Part shown: piece by piece, positions 35,101 to 48,165 of the stretch | Numbering within the stretch: the first letter of the stretch is position 1 | How the letters are laid out: each line of letters starts with the position of its first letter | Assembly (NCBI GenBank): GCA_000328365.1 | Contig: KB297742.1 | Location: 52,834 to 116,833 of the forward strand | Source: Capitella teleta | Taxonomy: Eukaryota; Annelida; Polychaeta; Capitellidae | Reading direction: 5' to 3' | DNA: 64,000 nucleotides | Made by a program: the position numbers and the translations under genes | The notes under the pieces: model-generated | What the model was told of the DNA's origin: nothing | The model's input: only the letters and a program-made list of their open reading frames with translations | Database searches by the model: none

Positions 35101-38100
35101 ATCTGTTTCAAGCTCCCCTGATACCAACACTGCGTTTTCTCCGCAGGACATTCCTCAAATTATTCTTTAAAAATGTCATTCACTCCTAGCTCCCTCTCTT
35201 TGTATCATTTTCAACGTCAGCATCAGATTGTAAAGATTTAAGGCGACGCTAAAATAAAGGGACGTCAGGGGAGGTCAGTGGGAAACAACAATGCGTAATG
35301 CCACCGAAAGCAATGACCCATATGGCACTATGTATGTCAGCCACTGACAGCGTCTCTGCTTTGACCAGTTAAACGATAAATGGGAAAAACACTCGGATCT
35401 TTTTTGATTGACTTCAACTTGACGATTGCGTACCAAAACACTGTCGATAATGAGTTGGGTTGATGCCAATCCTGGACTGCTTAAATGGTGGGCGCGAGAG
35501 AGCAAGAGGAAAGAAGGGAATCCGCGCTGACACCGACCAGACCTCTCTCTCTCTCTCTCTCCCTTGGCCACTCGCTTCTGGTGATTGTAACATTAAGAAA
35601 GTAAAAGTGTGTAACGTGGAGAAATGGAGTCCTCTTCCTTCAAGAGCCGCTAGGTGTCCCCGCCGACGTGCAGCCAGAAATAAAAGAGTATCGAACAGAA
35701 GAATAAGAAAGTAAAATTATTGTCTACCACCAAGGACGATATTTACAAGATGTAAAACTGTCCCTTCTGAGTGAAAGAAAGCGCACGTTCTTCCCTTTTA
35801 AAAAAGGGCGATAAATCTGCTGTGTCTAATTACCGACCAATTTCGATTTTATGTATTGTTTCCAAAGTTTTGGAGCGTTGTGTCTTTAATCACATGTACC
35901 CTCTTTTATCCAGTTTATTCATCCTCTGCAGCACGGTTGTTGCAAAGGGCGTTCATGCACAAGTCAATTATTGAATGTTTATAATCGCATTGGTTCTATT
36001 TTGGATAAAGGTGGTCAAATAGATGTTGTCTTTCTGGATTTTAGTAAAATCTTTGATTGTGTTTCGCACAAACTGTTATTGTATAAACTCAAACATTTTT
36101 ACGGTGTTGATGGCAACCTTTTAGAGTGGATTCGAAGCTATTTGTGTGAGCGGTCGCAAAGTGTTATTGTTGAAGGGAAGAGTTCAAATTGGCTGGGGTT
36201 CTTTCTGGTGTTCCACAAGGCTCTATTTTAGGTCCACTGTTGTTTTAACTTTTCAAAAATGACATGCCGTACGAAACTTTACGTTGTATAACTGCCTTAT
36301 TCGCTGATGACAGCAAGTCAAGTATATAAATACCACTCATGATTGTGAGCTTTCACAAAGAGACTTGAATGCTATGCATGAATGGAGTCTTATTGGGCAA
36401 ATGTCCTTTAATCCGTCCAAATGCAAGGTTTTATCGATTACTCGATCACATGCGCCCATCCATTTTAATTATGCAATGAATGGTGTTATTCTAGATCATG
36501 TCAATGTTTTTAAAGATCTTGGAGTTTTCATTGATCAAACTTTGTCATTTTCAACTCACATTGAGTCTACCATTTTAAAATGCAATAAGATTTGCGACAT
36601 AGTCAAACGTACTATTGGTTTTAATGCACCAGTCAATGTTAAATCTTCTCTTTTTATGTCCCTATGCCGTAGCCATTTAGATTTTGCCTCTCCTATTTGG
36701 TCTCCTCATCTTAAAAGTAAAGCCAAACAAATTGAATCCGTCCAATGATCGATGACACGTTTTATTTTAAATAGTGCTGACTTATCTTACATTGAGCGAT
36801 GTCATTTTCTTGAAATTCTACCTCTTTCGTTCAGACGAGAAAATACTGATCTTTTATTTTTACTCAAATACTTAAACGGTGCCATGAATGTTGATTTTAC
36901 TTATATAGTTGCAAAACGTTGTTTTAATACCCGACTGCGTTCGGGTCCGTTCATTGAGCTTTTGACGCCAACCCCAAGGACTGATTCCTTTATAAATTTC
37001 TATTTTAATAGAGTTGCTCACGAGTTGCTCACATGTGGAATATTTTACCGCTTGAAATTCGCTCGTGTTTATCTGTAGCCACTTTTAAATCAAAACTATT
37101 ATCTTTATATTCGAACAAAATGTGTTTTTATGATGTCAATAACTCATGCACGTGGACTTCTACCTGTAGATGCAATGGCTTTTACCATACTTTATTTTAC
37201 CCTAATTTCCTTGACACATATTCTTTGTTGCCATTGTATTTTTTAATTTTTTTTTTTTTAAGCTGGCATGCAGTTCTTATAGATTTTCCTGTTCTGCCAT
37301 GCTGTTGCATGCATTGACTTTATTGTACGTATTATGTTTGCATGCATGAAGCTTAATAAATAAAATATAATAAAATAAAATTTTGATAGCAATGGAATTC
37401 CTGTTGACTTCCTCGCATAACGTGCCACTCGCCGCCTCTGCCCTCATGAAGTTTAAATATAGGTTGATGTTGAAAGATCAAATACCTCAGCGGATGTTAT
37501 TAACCATCAGTTTGGTTTTGTCCTTGACAATCTCCTTGCGCTGATCATATAAGATGGTGTAACTGCTGCAATTTACCTCACAAACTGATTGGCTCAAGAT
37601 CTCGGATATCAACAACGTCAATCCCATGTCTCGGCCGTGGAGGTGATGAGGCTTGTTTAGTGACTTATGTAGTCAGGCCAATTTGGGGTCGCCCGTACAC
37701 ATGGTGTTCTCTCTGCCATTTCTCACAATCACCTCACGTAGAACATACTAGGGTGGTCACTTAGAAATTTAATTATAATGGTCTAATTTGGTTTACGTAG
37801 TGGTGACGTTATTTAAAAAGGACTCAATAACTAGCAGAAGTATAACAAGAAAAACAAAGGATTACTTGACGTGGATTACGTATGTGTTCATTATTATGCA
37901 ATATATATTTTTAAGTCATCGACGTCCCACATTTATCTGTTTATGTTGTTGTTTTTGACCATTACAAATTAAGGGGTGTGGATAGGGGAATACACATTGG
38001 GAGGTGCCATTTTCTTTACATCATTATTTTATAGGAATATCAGACAAAACGAATGTTATCTTTGTGAATTCCTATGTATAAGTATATTAAAAAGCTATGT

Positions 38101-40661
38101 TTTAGCTTAGCATTTATCTTTGTGAATTTCAGAATATTCGTGAAATATGTACGAACACATATCATGCTGTACGCATACCTTGGAGTATATACTATATATT
38201 GTCGTAAGTGAGTAGTGACCGTGTACACGAAAAACGTTATATGCAGGTGCTTGGACAGGTGTGAATCCGTTGATCCAAAGTTAGTGCTGGTAGGGTTACT
38301 TTACGAAGCAAATAAGCTCGTTGGCTATATAATCCTCGGCGATCAGTAAATAGTTCACCGGATAAGGCATATCATATCCTAATTAAGAGCGCAATCAACC
38401 AGGTGGGCGTCGTGTCCTTATGTATTCTTCAATTAGATGACCTCTGGTTTATTCGAGAGAACTAGGCGGCAAGCTGTTTACTCGTTGTATGCTCTTCTGA
38501 GCAGCCCTGCGGGGTTCCCTCACCGACACCGATGAATTCAATTAAGGGCCCTGGAGAGAAATAGAACACAGGTACTGTTGCCTGATTGGTTTACCTACAA
38601 AAGCAACAACGTCATTGCCGTCGGCTATTTGTGGCCTGTAGATTCCGCCTGCCATAGAGTGGGACACATATTTCCCGATGTTATTCGTAATTTCCTTTTG
38701 CCATATTTGGAGAAGCTTGTTTCTTTTCTGTGCCTATATCTGAATACCTTCTATGTTGCAGCAGTGATTCAGAGTGCGGAGGTTGTTCCATTATATCTGA
38801 CCTTGTCATTGGAGCTGAGAGGGAAAGAGTCCGAAAGACTGTGAATGTATATCATGGAAGCCGCAAACGTCCATTAGGACATAGACTATGCATCGTATAT
38901 ATGTATGTATACATGTATATAATACATAGTTTACAAGCATGTATATACAAGAAGAGGAGGAAGTCGTGTATCGAATAGCATTCTTTCATCTTCGTGGGAT
39001 TCGTGGGATTCAAATTGAGATGTTTGCTCACCTGGATCTGAATTGCCCCATCAATTAAATGGGAGATCCAATGATCAAATACCCTGCAGAGCAATCAAAA
39101 TAAGATTATTAGATGTAGTAACAGCTTATTATACAAGCATAGTATTTAATTATGTAAGCTGTACACTTAAAACACAGCAAATAAATTATAGTTAATTTGT
39201 TTGTGTGTCTGTTGTCCCTCGGACAGCCATTCACCACCGAGCAGTTCTCACCTCGATGACACTCCGACTGCAAAACCCGGACTGGCGCCCGTATCACTCA
39301 CGCAAAACCCGGATCGCAAATGCAGATGAAATGCTGGCCGGACGGGAGCAGTGGATGTAGGGATATGTGCTTGAATATGGGGTCATAAGGTCATGGCTAT
39401 TGTTCAGCATATTCGTAACGCAATCAAAATACGCGACCTGTTCAATATCTCACTTCAATAATAAACATACTTGCTTTCATCAGAATTCACCCACATTAGA
39501 CATGCGTTTCTATCGTATTCTGTGTGATTTATTAGTTCTCGGTGCAAGCGATGATCATGAGCCGCTGGCTGCAGACAACGCGTACTATGTTTCGGACCCA
39601 CATAGAAGATAGACGACAGGTGTTCTTCTTCCTGGCTTCACCTCCACATATCCGAAATGGAGGCGAAAGCAGCGCTTTAAGACTTCAGGACATGACTGGT
39701 AATTTTCACTTTCATGACCTAGTCCACGGTCTTTTTTGTTTTAATCCCAGATATATTCCAGAATGCCTCGCACATGCGTTATGGATTTTCGACCAAGTCA
39801 AGGGGAGCTATATATACAGTCCCAGAAGTGAGCTATTATTTCAGGCTTCGGTTCTTCTCATGTAACCTGAAGCAGAGGGCAGAAAATGCTCTTTACGTGG
39901 ACATGAATTATTCAGTCGTTCCTTTATAGACACCGAAAGCGACATATGTCGTCCCCTTGGAGAGCTTTGCTTGGGGGTGAGCTCTCTTTCATAACACATG
40001 GCCTAACACACATCCTAATTAACTCTGTGATTGCTTCCAAAAGGAATCTGAGGCTGTTTGGGCGAATGAGGGCCTCTCGTTATACTGCGCAAGCGGCATA
40101 GATTGGATTTTGTCACCTGCACAAAGGATGGAGGAGCATACAGGTGTCTTGCATTGCGCGAATATTGTTGCTATATTGCTGAATGTTATCAGTGCTCACA
40201 ACTCACCTCATGTCCAGTGTTTTCTGTTGCCGCAGCTTTGACATCAGCTGGCGTCGGATGCGCGGGTCCTGCAGCATGGCGGGTGACAGCACCGGGCGGT
40301 TCAGGATGTCGTTGGCAAGGGCGTACAGCTGCACGCGGTCTCGCAGTTCAATGGCCTGCTGCTGCTGCCTCAGTTCTTTGCTCATCAGTCGACTGAACAC
40401 ACAACCTAGTCCCCACATAACCAATGTCACGGTCAGGCACGCTGGGCCGATGATCTGCAAGGGAAGGCGGTTGGCAGGTAAGATGCTGCTGAAGCCAAAC
40501 ACAGTGAGGAGGACACCGATGATGAAGAAGGCGACGGACAGGAAGAACATGCACCGCCCGACGGTGTCCAGGGTCGTCCAGCGCCGCGAAGGAGACACGT
40601 GACCTCCACCGCCGTCGCTGTTTTCACTGGACACCGAAGACCTCGACCCTCCTGCGGCCAT
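32125..40661 (-). CDS. Two-transmembrane protein with long disordered PPxY tail
   Basis: Two coding exons, 40,661-40,207 and 33,793-32,125, join in phase across a 6.4-kb intron (GAG|GTGAGT and TTTCCAG|TT) to give 707 residues. The start is chosen for its strong Kozak context (GTCGCCATGG); the frame stays open upstream to 40,907, so a longer form is possible. Residues 37-57 (CMFFLSVAFFIIGVLLTVFG) and 69-91 (QIIGPACLTVTLVMWGLGCV) are two membrane helices, with both termini probably cytosolic. The tail is Ser/Arg-rich and acidic, without a globular domain. It ends PPPTYEDVVNDNL, which contains a PPxY motif, a known ligand of WW domains such as those of NEDD4-family ubiquitin ligases. The VFGF...LQI.GPAC pattern recalls TMEM171, but that protein has two such pairs, so I leave the gene unnamed. 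The function is unknown. Confidence 0.8.
34750..37380 (+). mobile_element. CR1/Jockey-like LINE, antisense in intron
   Basis: Pre-RT sequence is recognisable at 34,860-35,000 (KRFLSFFRF, KSHSLPDVICNG, KAQMFNQYF). The reverse transcriptase follows from 35,790: FKKGDKSAVSNYRPISIL, VVFLDFSKIFDCVSHKLLL (motif A), SGVPQGSILGPLL (motif B), ALFADDSK (motif C), FNPSKCKVLSITRS, then the C-terminal region to about 37,120. Several stops and frameshifts break it (for example near 35,925, 36,200 and 36,320). The stretch 35,200-35,760, with a (CT)n tract, is longer than expected and may be an insertion. The 3' end is at about 37,380 with AATAAATAAAATATAATAAA. It lies antisense in the intron of the two-TM gene. 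Confidence 0.8.
37381..40206. other. Intron sequence of the two-TM gene, no other feature
   Basis: I see no exon or recognisable repeat here beyond short (TATG)-type patches near 38,895-38,930. It may contain intronic regulatory sequence, which cannot be judged from this sequence alone. Confidence 0.4.
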
Positions 40662-41582
40662 GGCGACCTCCTCCCGGGCCCCGGGGCCTGCCCGGGTGCT
40701 GCTCGCCCGGGACTGCGTCCTGCGGGTCGTCGAAGTCCGTCCTGAGAGCACTCCACGGTAGTCACCTCCGGTTGACGGTCGGTGTCGTCGGGTGGTCAGC
40801 CAGGGCCGGGAGTTGCGGTGCAAGCGTCGCCAGAGGAGACGGAGCCAGTGGCAGGTGGGGTGCTGTGCCGTGGGGCAATGAGAGAACGGACATATCACGC
40901 TGGCCATGGAATCGCTTCTTGTGCCAACCGCTATGTGCTCTTATAGGGATGCGTCGCCCACGCGGTCCTTCGACCGACTGCAGCAGAACAAGCGGCGATG
41001 TGTGTGCTTCGCTCGCTGCTCGGCAGGGTGCTTCGTTGGCACACGACGAAGAAGATCTCCGCCGCCACTGCAGCTCTGTCGTGCAGGCACTCTGCGAACA
41101 GAAGCATTCTGCATGAACGGGCTCTGTGTCTGTTGCCTGGCGTTGTATCAACGCAAGGCTGCCAATGACATTACTCATTCAACGACGTGAAATTTACAAA
41201 CTAGCATGATTCATTGAACTTTACTATAACATAGCGTCCAGGAACCGTAAAGACGTCGTCTGCAAATGTTCTCAATGAAAGTTGCGTACACTCACAAAAG
41301 GCGCTACAAAATGCTTGAAATCATCCAATTTAATAATTAACTTTTTATCAAAACAACACTATCCGGCAAGGGGCTGATTTTACAGTCGTCGACTGTAACG
41401 TTTGTATTTAGCTAAGCAAAATCTAGCTGTTGCTACTCTCTCTTGATCGGATCAATAGTTCTGTGTTGAATTTTGAATAGAACTATACTGATATCAGCTG
41501 ATAATTATATAGTATCCATAACAGCACAATGGACATCGCCATCGGAGTAAATGGCAAACTATCCACTCACCAGGAGACGCTA

Positions 41583-41970
41583 GAGGCCCCGAATAGCACA
41601 GTGGGTTAAACCGCTGTCTGCAATCCCATGCCGACCGTGGGGGTCGAGGTCCCGGGTTCGAGACCCAATCAGGCCACGGGCGTTATGATTGTGAATTATA
41701 ATTGTAATTCGTTATAATTGTAATTCTTCGGTGACTCTGCAGTGCTGCCCAACTGCGTAACAAGGCGGGGCGGTGTGTACTACTGTCTATGGTGGTTTGC
41801 AGGATAAAGAACCTTTGGGATTTATCGATAAGAGTAGGGGGAAACCCCGGTCCCAGATTTTCTGTTCTGGCGCCCGTATCACCCGAATGGGTTGAGTGGA
41901 GGCGTAAAACCCACTCACTCACTCACTACTCACTCACTACTCACTCACTCACTCACTCACTCACTCCCTC
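41583..41970 (+). mobile_element. tRNA-derived SINE with 18-bp target duplication
   Basis: The A box TAGCACAGTGGG (41,594-41,605) and B box GGTTCGAGACC (41,655-41,665) match Pol III tRNA promoter consensus with normal spacing. A 3' tRNA-unrelated body follows, then a (CACT)n tail. ACTCACCAGGAGACGCTA occurs directly before (41,565-41,582) and directly after (41,971-41,988) the element, a perfect 18-bp target site duplication. The element is about 388 bp and looks complete. The identical flanks suggest a relatively recent insertion. A copy of GCGTTATGAT is inside it (41,680-41,689). Confidence 0.92.
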
Positions 41971-42119
41971 ACTCACCAGGAGACGCTAAATATTCATATC
42001 ATGGAGATTAAAACCGTCGACCTTCAATATAGATTAAAAGAAGGTCACATACTATTATATATATTTTAAAAGTGCTTAGAAATTGCTTCTTATGTGATGT
42101 TTTAGCACTCTAATTGAAT

Positions 42120-42285
42120 AAATTATTCTTTATTCTTCTTATTCTTATTCTTATTCTTATTCTTATTCTTATTCTTATTCTTATTCCTATTCTTATTCTT
42201 ATTCCTATTCCTATTCCTATTCTTATTCTTATTCTTATTCCTATTCTTATTCTTATTCTTATTCTTATTATACTTATACTTATTT
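42120..42285 (+). repeat. (TTATTC)n microsatellite
   Basis: About 25 units of TTATTC with interspersed CTATTC variants. Confidence 0.9.
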
Positions 42286-42339
42286 AGATTATTCCACAAA
42301 GTTTACCACCCTGCATATAATAATCCTTAAATATGGATA

Positions 42340-42600
42340 TAATATTATATTCTATGTATGTAAATATTACGTCTCAGGGTGTTCCAGTGCAGTGAGTTTT
42401 TCGACCAGGAAGAGGACGGGTTCCTGCCATGGTTTTTCTCACATATAAAATGGCACCCCATGACTCTCAACTTTGTGCACCTTTTTTATAGCAATGAATG
42501 TAATTTTCTTTTATGCAAAGTGCATAGAAACGTTATCCTATAATTGTACATTTTGCGTTATATAAATGAATAAATTCTGTTATATTATTAAACGTGCCTT
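42340..42600 (+). mobile_element. LINE 3'UTR copy, uninterrupted relative of the one at 6-8 kb
   Basis: The block ATGTAAATATTACGTCTCAG through GAGGACGGG (about 42,353-42,420) matches the reverse complement of 8,070-8,140 almost base for base. The block AATTTTCTTTTATGCA through TATATAAATGAATAAATT (about 42,505-42,580) matches the reverse complement of 6,380-6,460. Here they are only about 85 bp apart; at 6-8 kb the Gypsy fossil lies between them. No polymerase coding sequence is attached. Confidence 0.75.
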
Positions 42601-43208
42601 AGAAGCTCTCTAAATTTCGTTATTTATCCCATTTTGACATGATTTCATTGTTTATTTTATGAAATAAACGCTCATGAAATTCCAAAGTGACGGCGCAAAT
42701 CGCGCTATTTTTACAAGCAAAACGTGAGTACGTTATGTCTGCGAGATTTGTAAAGTCGAAGGTGCTGATATTTATATACGATTTATAATTAATGACGGGA
42801 TTTGTGTTGATGTCGAATGTATTACAATTTTAAGTAATCGAGATACAATGATTCAATTCTTCCTTGTTAATTGTATTCTTAAATTTATTATTGATTAATT
42901 TTGCTCTCTATGCTACGAGGCGGTTAATTAACCTGCATGGTGTTAAACCTAGTTCATCAGTTCATGAAATTACTTTTAGCTCATACTTGTTCGGTTCACT
43001 TAAAATGGGCTAAAACCGCTAAACTAACTTTTCTTAAAATTGGCCCCAGAATTGTTACGTCTGAACATTGTAATATAATGACAATTGATAATTGATTATT
43101 GACACAAACCGAACTTGTTACTTTATTTTCCTTTCCAAATTCTTAATCCATACATATTCCTTTTGTTGGTGAGGGTGCATTTAAGAAATCCTATAAATAT
43201 TAGAGGAT

Positions 43209-43450
43209 CTAGATATAGCGAGGGTGTATCGGGTGTAAGAGTGTAATTTGTTTCCAACCCTGAGGCGCGATGTGCCAAGACATCTCACAGACATCCATGC
43301 ATGATGCCAGGTAAAATGGAGCTATTATCTTCCAGGAATATTCCATCAGACGAAAATTGAGCCAACAAGGCGCAAGAGAAGTGTTGACAACTTCATGAGG
43401 TGCAAGTGTATCTATTTTGATCACACTGTCATACTCCTTTTGCTTGTTAC
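43209..43450 (-). other. Unrecognised exon-like open frame
   Basis: A minus-strand open frame begins right after a good splice acceptor (TTTTAGTTTCAG). It runs about 80 codons (NKQKEYDSVIKIDTL, PHEVVNTSLAPCWLNF, WKIIAPFYLASCMDV) to a stop at 43,209. I do not recognise a family. It could be the last exon of a gene, a repeat, or chance. Confidence 0.2.
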
Positions 43451-44584
43451 CTGAAACTAAAAGCAAAAAATCGATATTAATTAGAGGAGGATAACTAGAT
43501 ATAAATGGACTTATATAAAACATGCACGCGTAAACATTATTATGTATCAGTATTTTGTACAAAGGAATTGTTACGTAGAGTGAGTCTAGGAACTCTCACA
43601 TTCTCTCCTATGAGCAAAGTGACTTAAAACACCAAAAAATGTTATATGCGGGGATAGAGCTATAATTGTGCATGCACATCATGAACCTGGAGGATATAGA
43701 CAGCTATAGCTCACTATGGAGATATTTATATATATACATATACATGTACTGGCAGGGTCTCCTGTGAATAAACCGCCGAATGTTATTTATTATCTGTGAA
43801 TATTCTGGTGAAACATGCATGTGTTGACCATCATATGACTCGGCATGAGCTCATCAGCGACGCCATTACCCGTGTTATAAACCAATAGCGCATATTTAAA
43901 TCACGATCGCTTGCGTGCCCGCGAACCAATTTAGCAGAATTCAGCCGAAGCGGAAGGCATTCTGGTCGCAAACAGAAGCAATTTAATCTCACACGCGTCA
44001 CGAAGAAGAAATATTTCTGACGTCGACAGCAAAACGTCACAGATTATGATCCTCAGACAAGAAACGGAAATGCTCACAATTTTGCTTGATTATTTTCTTT
44101 ATTATTTTTAGTTTTCCTTCCGGTGCAATTTGTTTCGGGTTTGCTTCAAATAATTTGACATGTTGTAAAATTATGTTCTACTAGTACTTAACCCATGTGA
44201 AGTGAGACCGGGTGACTGTTTATCTCAAGGTCTTGTGACCATGACGAGGTATTATAATGGCTAATTGCATTTTTTTATTACAATGCCATATTCGTAGGTT
44301 TGGTGTGAAATAAGAACCTTGCCTGTACTTTGTTGTGCGCCACGTTTAGTCTTAAGCTGGTGATCACGTGACCATTGCCTCAAAAGGGCTAAAACCTCAC
44401 CAATGCCCGGTGCGAAAAGGTGAGACCGGTGATGAAAGGAAGTAAACCAATCCGATCAACACTGCGACTCAGTGCGAAATGGACAACTTCGATGCCACAG
44501 ACTCAAAAGGAAGGTAAATGGCCCGAAATATTAAAACTATAAGCGACAAGTATCTTGGGATACAAGCAGAGCATTTTTTTCTTG

Positions 44585-44620
<36 letters not shown>

Positions 44621-47600
44621 ATTCTCCCCACTTGACTGAAGGTTGTAAAATCCTCGATATTTGTAATTTAACTTTTGAATCACATAGTTGCCTCTGCATA
44701 TACAACTGATGTCGGTCACTCCGATTCAGGGATCAAAAGAATGATGATCGATTTTATATGTCATCTGTCATTTGCAGATCATACTAATGCATGACGTTTT
44801 CAACAAAACAAGAGACTACGCTCTGTGTCGATGGAGGCGTGGGGTACGCACACATATTCTAAGATGCATCAAAATGCCCATGCTCAACACGATGCTGTGC
44901 ATTTCAGACGAGGGGTCTCTCGCATCATTTGTCAAAGCACTGCATGGTATTCTGTTAAAGGGAGCCATCACTCTAATTAATAACCAGATATATATTATAT
45001 AGACATTTCGTGGTCTAGTTATGTTGATGTTCTGGGCAACACGAATATCTTCTCAACTGCATTGAGTCATGGAACTAAACCGATTTATGTATATACCCCA
45101 ACTTGTATCTGTGGGCCAATCAGATGATCTCGTTGCACAGGTCGAACCCATCATTACCATGAAATTAAGCGCACGCAAACGGAAGTAATTGTCCCGAACA
45201 CCCGACGTAAGCGAATAAGCGAATGATAGTAAGACTAAACCACATGTGGATCATTAACCTATGTTTGAATTGATTCCTATGTGGTTGCAAACCGTGTGCC
45301 TGAATGCGACACAGAAATAGCATTTCGCATTGATTAGGTCGAAGTTAAAAAGGACCGATGATTGTTTTGAACTCGTAATGGGTGATAGAGGAGGCATCCC
45401 GAAAGACAAATACCCCTTCTGACTGACATATTTTGAGACAACACCCTTTGCTGTGTGCTAATTCCTATAGATGCATCGAATTTGAGAGGTTTAAAATCTC
45501 GCTTTCTTCTCGCGTTCGATTTCTGACTGTGGTGACGTGACAAAAGTAATTCTCCTGTTGTTAACCATGGGAGCCGTCGAGTGAGCAGATCTTTCAGCAG
45601 TTCTCATAAAAGAAATCTCGCACTCATCTCGTTACATGGTATTCTGTCTGAGCTGGAAATTCATATTTTAATTTGCCTTGAATATCTTTCATATTTGATA
45701 CAAAATAATAATAATGTCAAAATGATTTCTCATCAGTCACAAAAGCCCATAGAATCGATCTTAGAAAGTTCCAAAATGAACAGATGTCCTCTTCAATGAT
45801 CTAGCTGATCACGTGTTTATTTGCATAATGAATGTGTTCACATGTATGTTACAGGGCCTTGTTCTCCCATACATTGTACCATTGCAGATGCAATGATACA
45901 CTCATTTGTTTTAGGCTGAAGCAAATGCTTGTGTCATCTATTAGATACCATCGTAGTGATAATAAGATTGATAGTTATTACATCACTAAAATTAAGGGAT
46001 TAAGAACGACTTGTTTGATATTTTTGAACGGGACTCTTGATGTCCAGAAATAGATGGCCACTGTCCGGCACATGTCAGAGCCACGCGAGAACAGCGCCGC
46101 CTGTGGTCAACGCAGAAGGTCAAGCCAAGCCGAGAGGAGCTGACCAGAATGAGGTGTGACATTTCAGAGACAACATTGTGTTTGTAAACAAGGGTATCCT
46201 CTTACTCTCTCTTCTTGCGTCATATCGGGGCACCACCTGGTCCTCAAATTGGGTCGAACTCGATATACATGAAATAACAAACAAAAATCAATCGAAATAA
46301 ACTCATAATCATTATGATACCACTAAATTATACTATTTTAACATCAATATATTTGTTTGCCAATGGTATATACTGAAGTTATGCATCGGTGGGGCCATCC
46401 CTGATTGGTCGAGAGCCATATATTGTGGTATAATATATACATGCCCCACTTGTTCATGAATGTTGCATATGTGACCCTCCACGACAAAATCTATCTAAAG
46501 TCGCAAAATCAAGTTTATGACCTTTTGGTATATCCATAAAAAGCTGCCAATTACCTTTAATGTATAAAAAAATAAATAGATAAATACCTCTTCCTGTTAA
46601 GAAGTTATGAGCATTTGAACCATGCAACCATCGCGATGTCAAAATGAGAGAAAACGCGATTGCATATTGCTTTTAACAACAGAGTCAAGAGGGCCTTCAA
46701 CTGAAATATTCATAGCCGAATTGAAGAGACGGCTGACGACGAAGACAGGCGAAGCTAAAGAAGCCAACTATTTCGAACAAGCCATCAGCTTTTCAACTGC
46801 AAGAGGCAACGCAGCTTCCGTACTAGCATGCATGGAGAATTCCTTGTGAAAATACCATCAAATTATTGTAAAACTTGTCTAACGGAGCGTCTTTCAGAAT
46901 TGACAGCATATACCCCAAACCATGACCCGTTGTAAATGTCTTCCAATGGCTACACTTGTAAACACAGGATGTCGTGAAAACTGGTACTAGAATTCTCTGT
47001 TCAAGCTCTTAACAGTGATACCTTTTATTGAAAAAATCACATTAGAGTATGTTCCCATACTAAGCGTTTGAAAGGACCCCTAATTAACGCCATTTCCTCG
47101 TTAAAGTAATTCATGATGACTACACTCACTACATGTCAAAGATGGGGTCAATTAAAATTGAAATTAAACAACTTTATTGTAAAAAAAATGCACTTTGAAG
47201 TTAAGATATTGATCTCCCGGAATGCAGTAAAACTCGAAAATTGAACTGTTTTCGCCTCGGGCGCTTTTATCCCTATATCTCTCTTACGCTCAGTGCGAGT
47301 TTAGACTGATTTCGTCGTGAAGGGTTCCATATTATTAATGATCATCATGACATGGTGTCTCTTGAATTGCCATAATTGGATTAAGTTCACAAGGAACGGA
47401 AAGAATTCACTGGTTTCACGGAAACTACACGGAGGAAGTCATGTATGGTTTTGCACATACACATACTGCTGTACTTCAGGGGGTGTCTATGAGGGTAGGG
47501 GAGAAGAGCAGGAATTATAGGAGGGTGTCAGCCGACCCCACGTGAACTTACCTTTGCCTAATGGAAGGCGCCAATTATCTGGCATAATGTATGAGCACGG

Positions 47601-47906
47601 ACAGCCAAGTTTGATGCATGTAATTAACATAATCTCAGCCTACTTATTCTCATGAGAAAACATTCACTCTAAGTTGAATTCGTTGAATTAAAGTATAAGG
47701 TGTATATATTATAATATTTAATTATAGCGTGATACTAGTGATCGAGCGGACACTTCGATAAGTGCTCTGAATGCGCCAATTTTGTGCATTTAATTGCTCA
47801 GAAGTCATCTCTGTCGCCGGATTATGACTAAAACCGATGTAACTTTCGGGAGAAGGATAAAATTTGGCGTCTGGGTGTGGATATGAAAAGTTCATAATAT
47901 TGCGGA

Positions 47907-48165
47907 NNNNNNNNNNNNNNNNNNNNNNNNNNNNNNNNNNNNNNNNNNNNNNNNNNNNNNNNNNNNNNNNNNNNNNNNNNNNNNNNNNNNNNNNNNNNNN
48001 NNNNNNNNNNNNNNNNNNNNNNNNNNNNNNNNNNNNNNNNNNNNNNNNNNNNNNNNNNNNNNNNNNNNNNNNNNNNNNNNNNNNNNNNNNNNNNNNNNNN
48101 NNNNNNNNNNNNNNNNNNNNNNNNNNNNNNNNNNNNNNNNNNNNNNNNNNNNNNNNNNNNNNNNN
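47907..48165. other. Assembly gap (259 N)
   Basis: Unsequenced bases. Any open frame crossing it is meaningless. Confidence 0.99.

Noticed and set aside
34593-35189. 198-codon open frame as a membrane protein
   Set aside because: Another plus-strand frame of the same stretch shows LINE pre-RT motifs (KSHSLPDVICNG, KAQMFNQYF). The long frame is a shadow in T-rich DNA.
40762-41178. 138-codon minus-strand frame upstream of the two-TM gene
   Set aside because: It overlaps the 5' region of that gene in another frame, is composed of GC-rich promoter/5'UTR-like sequence and has no recognisable domain.
41583-41670. tRNA gene
   Set aside because: A and B boxes are present, but the sequence continues into a SINE body with tail and target duplication, and a full cloverleaf is not supported.
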